This document shows positions 15,346-23,296 of a stretch of 28,026 nucleotides of DNA, one piece after another (position 1 is the first letter of the stretch; each line of letters starts with the position of its first letter). This stretch comes from JBATTK01 sp049670505. Its GTDB lineage: Bacteria > Bacteroidota > Bacteroidia > Flavobacteriales > Flavobacteriaceae. A model generated the notes under the pieces. That model was not told where the DNA came from. It saw only the letters and a program-made list of their open reading frames with translations, and made no database searches. Both the position numbers and the translations under genes were made by a program. The stretch spans positions 1-28,026 of the forward strand of contig JBATTK010000158.1 in the NCBI GenBank assembly GCA_049670505.1, in the 5' to 3' direction.

Positions 15346-15948
15346 ATGGATACTTTTGACCCGAACTATCAGAATACGCGCATTGAAAGTAAAATTGTGG
15401 TTGCCCTGGAACGGATTTCGGAAGCCTTCCGGGTATTGCTTTGGCAAGAGGGAAAGGAACACGGCCTTACGCCTATTCAACTACAACTCCTTCTATTCCT
15501 AAAATTTCATTCACCCGAACAGTGTAAGGTAAATTATTTGGCCAAGGAATTTAACTTGACCAAGGCCACCATCAGTGAATCCATTCGATTGTTAACCAAA
15601 AAGGAGCTGATTTATAAGGAAACCGATGCTATGGATACGAGAAGCTTCTCTATTTATCTGACCCCAAAAGGCACGGCCATTGTTTCCAAGACGAGTTCAT
15701 TTTCAGGGGCCATCGAAAAACCCGTTCATACGCTATCCGAACTTCAAAAAGAAGTATTGTTCCAAAGCTTGGTCGAAATGATCGAAAAACTGAACAAAAC
15801 TGGAATCATAACGATACAACGGATGTGTTTTTCCTGTAGATTCTATGTAAAGGGAGAGGAAAATGATTATTGTAGCCTACTAAAAAAAACACTTCACAAA
15901 CAAGATATACGTATAGATTGCCCTGAGCATGAGGCACTGGTACTATAA
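15346..15948 (+). CDS. MarR-family regulator with C-terminal four-cysteine cluster
   Basis: A 200-aa winged-helix repressor. Residues 15-135 are the MarR fold: a helix LERISEAFRVLLWQ, the HTH with NYLAKEFNLTKATISESIRLL, and the wing with KETDAMDTRSFSIYLTPKG. After the dimer helix comes a tail that normal MarR proteins lack: MCFSCRFYVKGEENDYC ... RIDCPEHEAL, with Cys161, Cys164, Cys176 and Cys192 (C-x2-C-x11-C-x15-C). This could hold zinc or an iron-sulphur cluster, making the repressor redox or metal responsive. Three copies of one palindrome core precede this gene and its two partners, which supports autoregulation. I recall similar tails in other phyla, but no characterised member. Confidence 0.87.
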   Translation: MDTFDPNYQNTRIESKIVVALERISEAFRVLLWQEGKEHGLTPIQLQLLLFLKFHSPEQCKVNYLAKEFNLTKATISESIRLLTKKELIYKETDAMDTRSFSIYLTPKGTAIVSKTSSFSGAIEKPVHTLSELQKEVLFQSLVEMIEKLNKTGIITIQRMCFSCRFYVKGEENDYCSLLKKTLHKQDIRIDCPEHEALVL

Positions 15949-16308
15949 AGACCGATCCATTACTTCTTTATTCCCAACTGTGCTTTAAATTGGTACTCCT
16001 TCGTTTTACGGAAGGGTCTAGTCGCACAAAGTTTTCATTATCACTTTATCGGATAGAATAGTTGAAAGTGGCTTCAATTCCAAAGCCATATTGAAGGGTC
16101 TTTTAAAAATATGAATGGGAAACATGTTATAAATAGAAAGAACAACAGTCTAAAAAGGAGTTTTTTACGTACTATACTATAACCAAATACAATATACGCA
16201 CTACTATTTTGGGTTTTCCTTTTCTCAAAATTCAAACCTAGGTGTAGCATGTATAGTAGCGAACGCACATTGATCACAAATATTTAATGGAAGTTATAAA
16301 AATTGACT
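15949..16308. other. Intergenic region, no gene seen
   Basis: A 360-base gap between marR and the acyltransferase. It contains only a weak hairpin CCTTC/GAAGG (15998-16015) with an eight-base loop, and AT-rich sequence. No tRNA, RNA motif or convincing TAnnTTTG promoter was found on the plus strand; the promoter of the acyltransferase is therefore unknown. Confidence 0.5.
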
Positions 16309-17487
16309 ATGAAAAGTAGTGCTGATCGGTTATACTTTATAGATGCCATGCGTGCCTGGGCCATCCTAATGATGTTGCAGGGCCATTTTGTAGTTGGATT
16401 GTTATCCGATGAATTTAAGGATATGAATAACCCTACATTCTACATTTGGGATTATTTTAGAGGTGTTACCGCTCCTGTTTTCTTTGCGGTATCGGGCTTC
16501 ATTTTTACTTTTCTCCTATTAAAAAAGTATTCTGAAGGATGGAAAAATCATAGGGTCCAAGCAGGTGTACAACGTGGATTACAATTAATATTGATCGGAC
16601 ATTTATTGCAATTACGTATTCCGGGATTGTTTAAAGGAATCCTTAATGATTCCTTTTATATAGCCCATGTACTGCAGTGTGTGGGAGTATCCATTCTTCT
16701 CATTATCGGAATCTACCTTTTTTCCTATACCAAAAAGAAGTTTGTATTTCCAACCCTTTTGTTTCTGACCGGGATACTGGTATTTGCCCTAAAACCTATC
16801 TATGACCATTGGGACTATGCTTTTTTGCCAGAACTGTTTGCCAATTATTTTACCGCGAAGCATGGGTCCGTATTTACCATTTTCCCTTGGTTCGGCTATG
16901 CCGCTTTCGGAGGTTTGTTATCCGTAGTGTTTTCGCGTTATGGCTCTAAAGTCCATTTCTTCCCCATTATCATTTCCATAGTATTCTTTCTAGGTTTTTT
17001 CCTCATTTTCTATTCCGAAGCATTTTTTTTACAATTGCATGCGTTGACCCAGTGGTCCTTTTTTGAGGGAATCTATCAAAACAACTATTTATTCGCTCGC
17101 TTGGGCAATGTTCTTTTGATCTTTGCGGTCTTTATGCAGCTTCGATCGTTAATAAAACATCCTATAATTCTCAAAATAGGTCAAAATACATTGCCTATTT
17201 ACGTAATTCATTCCATTATACTCTATGGTAGCGGTACCGGATACGGTCTGACCCTATTTTTTCATCGCACCTTATCTCCTCTGGAAGTAATCGTGGGAAT
17301 GCTACTTTTTGTGTTCGGCACTACTATTATGGCACTGGCCTATGCAAAATATAAAAAAAGGATAGGCATCCTTGGAACTATAACGATGGCTTCCCTGCAC
17401 AAAATGGTCGCCAAATATAATCGTACCGGGATGAAACGCCTACAAACTTATTATCTTAAGGTTATTAAACTATTTAGTTACGGGTAA
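16309..17487 (+). CDS. Polytopic membrane acyltransferase-like protein (DUF1624/HGSNAT or acyltransferase-3 type)
   Basis: A 392-aa inner-membrane protein with about ten hydrophobic segments. It opens RLYFIDAMRAWAILMMLQGHF, the start pattern (R..xxD..R...I..M...H) shared by heparan-glucosaminide acetyltransferase-like DUF1624 proteins and OafA-type acyltransferases; later SGFIFTFLLLKK, FYIAHVLQCVGVSIL and LPIYVIHSIILYG support such a transporter-like acyltransferase. The ATG at 16309 is preferred over an in-frame TTG two codons upstream. It may acylate a cell-surface glycan or lipid; acceptor unknown. It converges on gldC. Confidence 0.7.
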   Translation: MKSSADRLYFIDAMRAWAILMMLQGHFVVGLLSDEFKDMNNPTFYIWDYFRGVTAPVFFAVSGFIFTFLLLKKYSEGWKNHRVQAGVQRGLQLILIGHLLQLRIPGLFKGILNDSFYIAHVLQCVGVSILLIIGIYLFSYTKKKFVFPTLLFLTGILVFALKPIYDHWDYAFLPELFANYFTAKHGSVFTIFPWFGYAAFGGLLSVVFSRYGSKVHFFPIIISIVFFLGFFLIFYSEAFFLQLHALTQWSFFEGIYQNNYLFARLGNVLLIFAVFMQLRSLIKHPIILKIGQNTLPIYVIHSIILYGSGTGYGLTLFFHRTLSPLEVIVGMLLFVFGTTIMALAYAKYKKRIGILGTITMASLHKMVAKYNRTGMKRLQTYYLKVIKLFSYG

Positions 17488-17544
17488 CACTATCCGAGCA
17501 TCATACCCATATGCGGCTATGAACGATATGAGAAGTATTTTCAG

Positions 17545-17880
17545 CTACTGCTTCAATTCCAATTTTTCTGCAAAATAATCGCAGAAATCCTTCATGGTAG
17601 CTGTCATTTTTTCATCTTGGGTGGCTTTCATAAAAGTGTCGGACAGGGATACTAAGGTCTGATGAAAGAAAATCTTCATCTCGTCTACGGGCATATCCTT
17701 GGTCCACAGATCTATTTTTAAGGATTCCTTGTTTTTACTGTCCCAAACGGATAACAACATGGCTTTTGCTTCCTCGTTATCGATTCCCCCATCTTGCGCG
17801 GACCATGTGAGTTCTTCGGGAACCCTATTCTCATCCAAGCCTACCTTTAATCTAATTTCCGAAGTATGGAGCTTTGCCAT
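17545..17880 (-). CDS. gldC: Gliding motility protein GldC
   Basis: A 111-aa soluble protein matching GldC of Flavobacterium: MAKLHTSEIRLKVGLDENRVPEELTW..., WSAQDGGIDNEEAKAMLLSVWD, and LWTKDMPVDEMKIFFHQTL. GldC is not strictly required but improves gliding in F. johnsoniae. Its ATG overlaps the gldB TAA (TAATG), so the two are co-transcribed. The function at the molecular level is unknown. Confidence 0.93.
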   Translation of the reverse strand: MAKLHTSEIRLKVGLDENRVPEELTWSAQDGGIDNEEAKAMLLSVWDSKNKESLKIDLWTKDMPVDEMKIFFHQTLVSLSDTFMKATQDEKMTATMKDFCDYFAEKLELKQ

Positions 17881-18872
17881 TATTCTTTTTTTGGTTTGTA
17901 GTTCGCTTTTTTAAATATTTCATCCGCTCGTAGGTTCAGCATTTGTTGTAGGCTAAGGTTATTGTTTGCCATAAACGCCCTTACTATTTGCCAACCAATG
18001 TATCTACCTACCCCTCCCGGCGATTCATTATCCAACTCCAGTCGAAATTTGGAAAAGGGGGCCGGATCCAAAAATCTTGGGGCCAGTTTGGCATCTGTGC
18101 TATACAAAAGCTCCCGCTCTATAAAATAACGCCAAATCTGTTGCTCATTGGCTTGCGCCCAGGCTAATTGGTCTTCGGAGTATCCCATCTTTTGCGCATC
18201 GGTTTCAAAGGGAATCAATTTGTCCTTTATAAATAATTCTTTCCCGTGGTAAACAAGTTGGGACAGAAATGAACGGTCTTTTGGTCTAGAAATTACTTTT
18301 CGGGCAAATTCACCGGCCACATCACTTATCAAGAATTGCCTGTCCAGACCGGATGCGATATAATTCTGCATTCCGGCATAGAACCTATGACCATGACCCA
18401 GATAGTTGTCCAACCCAATAAACAATAGTGTATCCGCAAAAACCACCCTATTGTTATAATCCACATCATTTGTTAGTGTAATCACCTTAGGTACATTAAG
18501 GTTGGGGAAAAAGTATTTAATGCGCTTAAAGAGCTGTTCCAAATCGGCAGTTTCATCTTTAAAATCAATAAATGTTTTATCTACTTCTTCCCGTATTTCC
18601 AACTGTAAGGTATCTACAAGTTTAGCCTCCCAGACACTATCGGTATATTGTACAGGAAACAAGTACGGGTATGTTTTCTTTAACAAGGGAATATCCAAAG
18701 GGGATGCTTTCGCAAATTCCTTGTCAAAACGGACTATTTTTAAATCAATATCTATTTTGGCAATGTCCTTGTTGACTTTATCCCCATCACCGCAGCTATA
18801 AAAAAACCATAACACCGTTAAAACAATAAAATTCAGGCTCTTTATGCGAAAGTAATCTTCCTTTAGTTTCAT
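17880..18872 (-). CDS. gldB: Gliding motility lipoprotein GldB
   Basis: A 330-aa lipoprotein needed for gliding and Type IX secretion-associated motility in Flavobacterium. The N-terminus has a hydrophobic leader ending FFYSC (lipid Cys27) after a short positively charged head, then the GldB domain: KIDIDLKIVRFDKEFAKASP, TYPYLFPVQYTDSVW, FIGLDNYLGHGHRFYAG and ESPGGVGRYIGWQIVRAFM. Some GldB-like domains resemble metalloprotease-type folds, but activity is unproven. First gene of the gldBC pair, divergent from nadE with a 67-base gap. Confidence 0.93.
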   Translation of the reverse strand: MKLKEDYFRIKSLNFIVLTVLWFFYSCGDGDKVNKDIAKIDIDLKIVRFDKEFAKASPLDIPLLKKTYPYLFPVQYTDSVWEAKLVDTLQLEIREEVDKTFIDFKDETADLEQLFKRIKYFFPNLNVPKVITLTNDVDYNNRVVFADTLLFIGLDNYLGHGHRFYAGMQNYIASGLDRQFLISDVAGEFARKVISRPKDRSFLSQLVYHGKELFIKDKLIPFETDAQKMGYSEDQLAWAQANEQQIWRYFIERELLYSTDAKLAPRFLDPAPFSKFRLELDNESPGGVGRYIGWQIVRAFMANNNLSLQQMLNLRADEIFKKANYKPKKE

Positions 18873-18903
18873 TTTTTAGCTCCTACGCTTTATTTTTACG
18901 GGG

Positions 18904-18911
18904 CAAAGTTA
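18904..18911 (-). promoter_or_regulatory. Possible gldBC promoter -7 element
   Basis: On the minus strand TAACTTTG matches TAnnTTTG exactly, with transcription expected near 18897 and the gldB ATG at 18872. No TTTG is found 19 bases upstream, so this is a moderate call. Confidence 0.4.
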
Positions 18912-18939
18912 ATCGTTTTCAACTAAATAAAATATTGCA

Positions 18940-19728
18940 ATGCAAACGGAAAAAGTAATTGACCATATCGTACATTGGTTAAAGGATTATGCTACGAATG
19001 CCAAAATAAAGGGTTTTGTAATTGGCGTGTCAGGAGGAATAGATTCCGCGGTCACCTCTACCCTATGTGCCCAAACGGGTTTAGACCTCTTGTGCTTGGA
19101 GATGCCCATACACCAAGGGGAAAATCAGGTAACACGCGCTTCGGGACATATAGAATGGCTGCAGAACAACTTTAACAATGTCCGCAGGCAAATGGTAAAC
19201 CTTACCCCTGTTTTTGATAGTTTGATAACTGTGTTTCCAGCGGTGGAAAATGAAGAAGAACGCTTCATGTCCCTCGCTAACACACGTGCACGGCTCAGAA
19301 TGACAAGTCTTTATTACTTTGCGGCCCTTAAAGGATATTTGGTAGCCGGAACCGGAAACAAGGTAGAGGATTTTGGTGTTGGGTTTTATACCAAATACGG
19401 TGATGGGGGTGTAGATTTAAGCCCAATTGCGGACTTATTGAAAACCGAGGTGTATGAAATTGCCAAAGTCTTGGGTATAAATGAAGAGATTATGATTGCA
19501 CCTCCCACCGATGGTCTTTGGGGAGACGATAGGACCGATGAAGATCAGATAGGAGCTTCCTATCCGGAGTTGGAATGGGCCATGAAAATGAGCGACGAAG
19601 GTAAAACGGAGGCCGATTTTTCAGAAAGGGAAAAAGAAGTATTTCTTATTTACAAAAGATTTAATTCGGCAAATAAACATAAGATGATTCCTATACCGGT
19701 CTGTGAGATACCGGAGAATTTAAAATAA
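18940..19728 (+). CDS. nadE: NH3-dependent NAD+ synthetase NadE
   Basis: Cytoplasmic enzyme that amidates nicotinic acid adenine dinucleotide to NAD+, the last step of NAD synthesis. The 262-aa product lacks the N-terminal glutaminase domain, so it is the ammonia-using form. Seen: the ATP pyrophosphatase P-loop SGGIDSAV (31-38), GTGNKVEDFGVGFYTKYGDGGVDLSPIADLLKTEVYE, and PTDGLWGDDRTDEDQIG. It starts 67 bases from gldB on the opposite strand. The adjacency of nadE and gldB also occurs in other flavobacteria as I recall. Confidence 0.95.
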   Translation: MQTEKVIDHIVHWLKDYATNAKIKGFVIGVSGGIDSAVTSTLCAQTGLDLLCLEMPIHQGENQVTRASGHIEWLQNNFNNVRRQMVNLTPVFDSLITVFPAVENEEERFMSLANTRARLRMTSLYYFAALKGYLVAGTGNKVEDFGVGFYTKYGDGGVDLSPIADLLKTEVYEIAKVLGINEEIMIAPPTDGLWGDDRTDEDQIGASYPELEWAMKMSDEGKTEADFSEREKEVFLIYKRFNSANKHKMIPIPVCEIPENLK

Positions 19729-20127
19729 CCATTTAACTGATAATAAAGTTATTACCTCGAAAATAATTATTTACAAGTAAAATTGTTCACATATTTGTCT
19801 TCCACTTATCGATTTGGACATAATGATTATCTTAGATGGAACCAAAGAAAAATTACAATAATCCATATCAAGAATGCTCATAGAAGGCAAAAATTTAGAC
19901 AAAAGGACAATTATTGATATAAATACTCCGAAATTCTTAGAAAAAGATGATTTTTAGTAAGAAGTTTAGCATTAAAGTGATAATATTAAACTAAATATAA
20001 GTGAAACAAAGTTTTTTTTATTTATTTTTATCGAAATATTGCTTTGTTAAATGATTGAAAAGAAACTTACCGTTTTTGTAAGTTATACAGTACAAAAGAG
20101 GACTAATTATAACTAATAACTAAATTA
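19729..20127. other. AT-rich intergenic region with two tiny in-frame ORF fragments
   Basis: Between nadE and the response regulator. ORF fragments at 19823-19861 (12 codons plus stop) and 19874-19957 (27 codons plus stop) are in the same frame, separated by one stop, and could be a decayed short gene or chance. An inverted repeat AACAAAG (20005-20011)/CTTTGTT (20042-20048) has a 30-base loop. No confident promoter or RNA gene. Confidence 0.4.
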
Positions 20128-20757
20128 ATGACTAAAGTTTTAATCGCAGATAACCACCCGATCGTGAGAATGGGAATAAAGCATGTTCTGGGTTCTGCTT
20201 CCGATTTTGATGTAATAGCCGATGTAGCTACCACTACGGAGCTATTTGAAAAATTGGAGAAAGAAGTTCCCGATGTTGTAATACTAGAGATGGATATTCC
20301 AGAGATCAATGGTATTGCTACTTTAAGAAAAATTAAACAAGAATATCCCAATGTACGGGTGCTTATCTACAGTGGGCAATCGGAAGATGTATACGCACTT
20401 AGTACCATAAGGGCGGGAGCTTTCGGTTATTTATCCAAAACTGCGGATTTGGACTATATAATCAGCGCGGTGAAAAAAGTAAGCGAAGGAAACATGTTCA
20501 TTACCAACGAGCTTGCCCAACGCCTTGCTTTTGATGAAGGAACGCAAAAACCAAGAAGGTTCTTTAGAAAACTTTCTACAAGGGAGGTTGAAGTATTAAA
20601 ATTATTGGCCAGCGGCAAACGTAACAAAGATGTAGCGCTAGGCTTAAATCTTAATGAGAAAACCGTAAGCACGTACAAGGCTCGCTTAATGCGTAAATTA
20701 AATGTAGACAATCTAGTAGATTTGCTGCAGCAAGCTAAAGCTTTGGAACTGTATTAA
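20128..20757 (+). CDS. NarL/FixJ-type response regulator with atypical receiver
   Basis: A 209-aa two-domain regulator. Receiver residues 1-120: VLIADNHPIVRMGI, then VVILEMDIPEINGI, YSGQ and YLSKT (Lys104). The phospho-acceptor position, four residues before the proline in the usual D-x-x-M-P, is Glu54, and the second residue of the metal-binding acid pair (Asp8-Asp) is Asn9. Thus it probably cannot be phosphorylated normally; Glu may mimic the phosphorylated state. The C-terminal LuxR-type HTH is LSTREVEVLKLLASGKRNKDVALGL ... EKTVSTYKARLMRKL. No histidine kinase gene is adjacent. I recall a similar, highly conserved orphan regulator near dnaG in other flavobacteria. Confidence 0.92.
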   Translation: MTKVLIADNHPIVRMGIKHVLGSASDFDVIADVATTTELFEKLEKEVPDVVILEMDIPEINGIATLRKIKQEYPNVRVLIYSGQSEDVYALSTIRAGAFGYLSKTADLDYIISAVKKVSEGNMFITNELAQRLAFDEGTQKPRRFFRKLSTREVEVLKLLASGKRNKDVALGLNLNEKTVSTYKARLMRKLNVDNLVDLLQQAKALELY

Positions 20758-20779
20758 AAAAGACTTAAAGCTTTGTTCA

Positions 20780-20817
20780 AAATAAAGAACCGCGGTAAAA
20801 TCCGCGGTTCTTTATTT
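20780..20817. terminator. Bidirectional hairpin terminator between the regulator and dnaG
   Basis: Arms AAATAAAGAACCGCGG (20780-20795) and CCGCGGTTCTTTATTT (20802-20817) form a 16-bp perfect stem with a six-base TAAAAT loop. U-rich sequence follows on both strands, and the genes are convergent, as expected for a shared Rho-independent terminator. Confidence 0.9.
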
Positions 20818-20838
20818 ATATCCTATCCCTAAGGTACT

Positions 20839-22818
20839 TTACGAAAGTACCCTGTTCAATTTTTTATTCAAAAGTTTATTTAATTGGAGATAATTAACGA
20901 TTTCCTCCAAAGTCTCACGATTATCCATATCAATTTCCTGGGTATCTTTTTGTAGGGCCTCTATTCTTCGCTTAATGAGAAAGCATCGTAAGGTCAATAT
21001 AGTTTCGCTCACCAATTGTGCTACTCCTTGCTTCTTCTCTTTTGGATAAATATCTTTTCGTTCCCAATGGTGCAATGTATACTTTTCTTCCTCCATTAAA
21101 ATAGAGGAGATTTCGGCAACAATTTCCTGATCTAGACCAGTAATAAAAACGTTTACCGAAAAATCTTCCCTTTCGTTCAGCTGTTCGATCAACTTGTAGT
21201 ATATATTTCGAAAACGTTCATGGGTAAGTTCTATCTCATCTTCTTGAAGGTCTAGATAGATTTTTTCGTATACTTTTGCCTCCAATTGCTCCGGTTCCAG
21301 AACTAAATCGCCACTCTCATTCTCTTTTAATATAAGGTCTTCGAATTCTTGTTTTTGATTACCGTAGAGCAGTAACATTTCTATAATTTTTCGTTCCAGT
21401 ACATATTGCACATCTACCTTCTCCAGAGCCTTTTCGTTCTTTACAACATCAAATACTTTTTGCTCTTTTACTATCTTTTTATTAGCGTCGGCGACCTCTT
21501 TTTTACCGATCTGCGCCAAGGTATTGAACAGTACTTCTTCAGAAATGTTCATCATCCGGGCACACTCTTGAATATAGATTTCCCTTTTGATACGATCGGG
21601 TATCTTGGAAATACTATGTACAATATCCCTTATGGTATCAGCCTTCTTTATAGGGTCGTTAGCAGCTTCTTGTGCCAACAAGGATGTTTTAAATTGGATA
21701 AAATCCTTTGAATTTTCCTTCAGATAAAGCATTACATCCTCATAGGTATTGTTCTTGGCAAAACTATCGGGGTCTTCACCTTCGGGAAAGGTACATACCT
21801 TTACGTTCATCCCCTGTTCCAAAATAAGATCTATTCCGCGAAGTGAGGCTCTTAGTCCGGCCGCATCACCATCGAACAGTACGGTAATATTTTTAGTAAG
21901 CCGATTTATCAAACGGATTTGGTCCGGTGTCAATGCCGTACCACTGGAAGCTACCACATTGTGAATCCCTCTTTGGTAAAATTGGATTACATCCGTATAA
22001 CCTTCTACCAAATAGCAATTGTCTTCCTTAGCTATAGCCTGTTTGGCAAAATAGATACCGTACAGTACTTTACTCTTATGGTAAATATCACTTTCAGGGG
22101 AATTTAGGTATTTGGCCGCTTTTTTATCCGTTGTAAGAATACGTCCGCCAAATCCTAATACGCGGCCGCTCATGGAATGGATAGGAAATAGTACACGCCC
22201 CTTAAAACGATCGAACTTTTTTGTACCATCTGCCGATCCTATATTTTCCTTTACAATGGTGAGGCCCGTTTTTTCCAAATATTCCAATCGATAGCCCTTC
22301 TCCAAAGCAGCATTGGTAAAAGCGTCCCATTGATCCAAGCCATAACCTAAACCAAATGTTTTAATGGTCTCATCGGTAAATCCACGTTCTTTAAAGTAGC
22401 TTAACCCTATGGCTTTACCCAATTCACTTTCCCAAAGTATCCCCTGAAAGTATTTTTGAGCAAATTCGGATACCAGATACATACTTTCCCGCTCATTTGC
22501 CTGTTCCTTTTCCTCATTGCTCTGTTCCGTTTCCTCTACCTCAATATTATATTTTTTGGCCAGATATTTTATGGCCTCGGGATAGGTAAAATGCTCATGC
22601 TCCATTAAAAAAGCCACCACATTGCCACCTTTGCCACTACTAAAATCTTTCCATATTTGTTTTACGGGAGAAACCATAAAACTTGGTGTGCGTTCGTCCG
22701 TAAACGGACTTAAACCCTTAAAGTTGGAGCCTGATTTCTTTAGTTGCACAAAATCCCCGATCACCTCCTCCAAACGGGCCGTCTCATATACTTGGTCTAT
22801 CGTAAATTTTGAAATCAA
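20839..22818 (-). CDS. dnaG: DNA primase DnaG with degenerate zinc-ribbon domain
   Basis: Primase making RNA primers at the fork (659 aa). N-terminal P4-type domain, then the catalytic TOPRIM region with VEGYTDVIQFYQRG and LFDGDAAGLRASLRG, and a C-terminal helicase-binding part. In the zinc domain the CPFH pair is SPFT (Ser37, Thr40) and the CFGC pair is DFSS (Asp58, Ser61): all four zinc ligands are absent though the surrounding TPSFMVSPVKQIWKDF and GKGGNVVAFLMEHE are kept. The start is TTG at 22818; an in-frame TAA lies six bases upstream, and the start residues (ISKFTIDQVYE) fit the family. Ends at the shared terminator. Confidence 0.95.
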   Translation of the reverse strand: MISKFTIDQVYETARLEEVIGDFVQLKKSGSNFKGLSPFTDERTPSFMVSPVKQIWKDFSSGKGGNVVAFLMEHEHFTYPEAIKYLAKKYNIEVEETEQSNEEKEQANERESMYLVSEFAQKYFQGILWESELGKAIGLSYFKERGFTDETIKTFGLGYGLDQWDAFTNAALEKGYRLEYLEKTGLTIVKENIGSADGTKKFDRFKGRVLFPIHSMSGRVLGFGGRILTTDKKAAKYLNSPESDIYHKSKVLYGIYFAKQAIAKEDNCYLVEGYTDVIQFYQRGIHNVVASSGTALTPDQIRLINRLTKNITVLFDGDAAGLRASLRGIDLILEQGMNVKVCTFPEGEDPDSFAKNNTYEDVMLYLKENSKDFIQFKTSLLAQEAANDPIKKADTIRDIVHSISKIPDRIKREIYIQECARMMNISEEVLFNTLAQIGKKEVADANKKIVKEQKVFDVVKNEKALEKVDVQYVLERKIIEMLLLYGNQKQEFEDLILKENESGDLVLEPEQLEAKVYEKIYLDLQEDEIELTHERFRNIYYKLIEQLNEREDFSVNVFITGLDQEIVAEISSILMEEEKYTLHHWERKDIYPKEKKQGVAQLVSETILTLRCFLIKRRIEALQKDTQEIDMDNRETLEEIVNYLQLNKLLNKKLNRVLS

Positions 22819-23296
22819 ATTTTAAAAATTTTAGTGCCAAAAGAGCAATATCGTAAAGATAATCGAATTGAACAAACTTCCCTTAAAAACAGAAAAACCA
22901 TCATAAAAAATAAGCGGCAGCCGTTAATATTTATATAGAAAGTATAACATTTTCATTGCATACACTCTTATTTTATAACAAATACAGAGCGACTTATATT
23001 GTTGATTTTTAATAACATATATCTATTTGTTGCTGTTTTTTTAAATTTTAATGTGCTGTGATACTTTATTTTTCCCTTGTAAGCAATGAAAGATACTCGC
23101 GTACCAAACTACAGTCAAGAAAATAAAAAATAACCCTTTTTTGACAAGCACATACTATTTGGCCGAATAACAAATGTGGAATACAAATACGCAATAGGAT
23201 TACCATTTAGATGGCAATCAAAATTAGAATTATTCCAATGCTAGTTTAATAGTAGTTGGAGTGTAATAAAACGATGTAAAACCCTAAAAAAATCCA
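22819..23296. other. AT-rich intergenic region, nothing certain
   Basis: A 478-base gap between the divergent dnaG and beta-propeller genes. It is strongly AT-rich with long A and T runs (about 23030-23050). I find no clear TAnnTTTG promoter with a matching -33 element for either gene; near-matches such as TATCTTTA upstream of dnaG are weak. No RNA gene or repeat recognised. Confidence 0.45.

Noticed and set aside
15998..16015. Small hairpin after marR as a terminator
   Set aside because: Only five base pairs, an eight-base loop and no T-run.
20005..20048. Inverted repeat AACAAAG/CTTTGTT before the response regulator
   Set aside because: Seven-base arms with a 30-base loop in AT-rich DNA are expected by chance.
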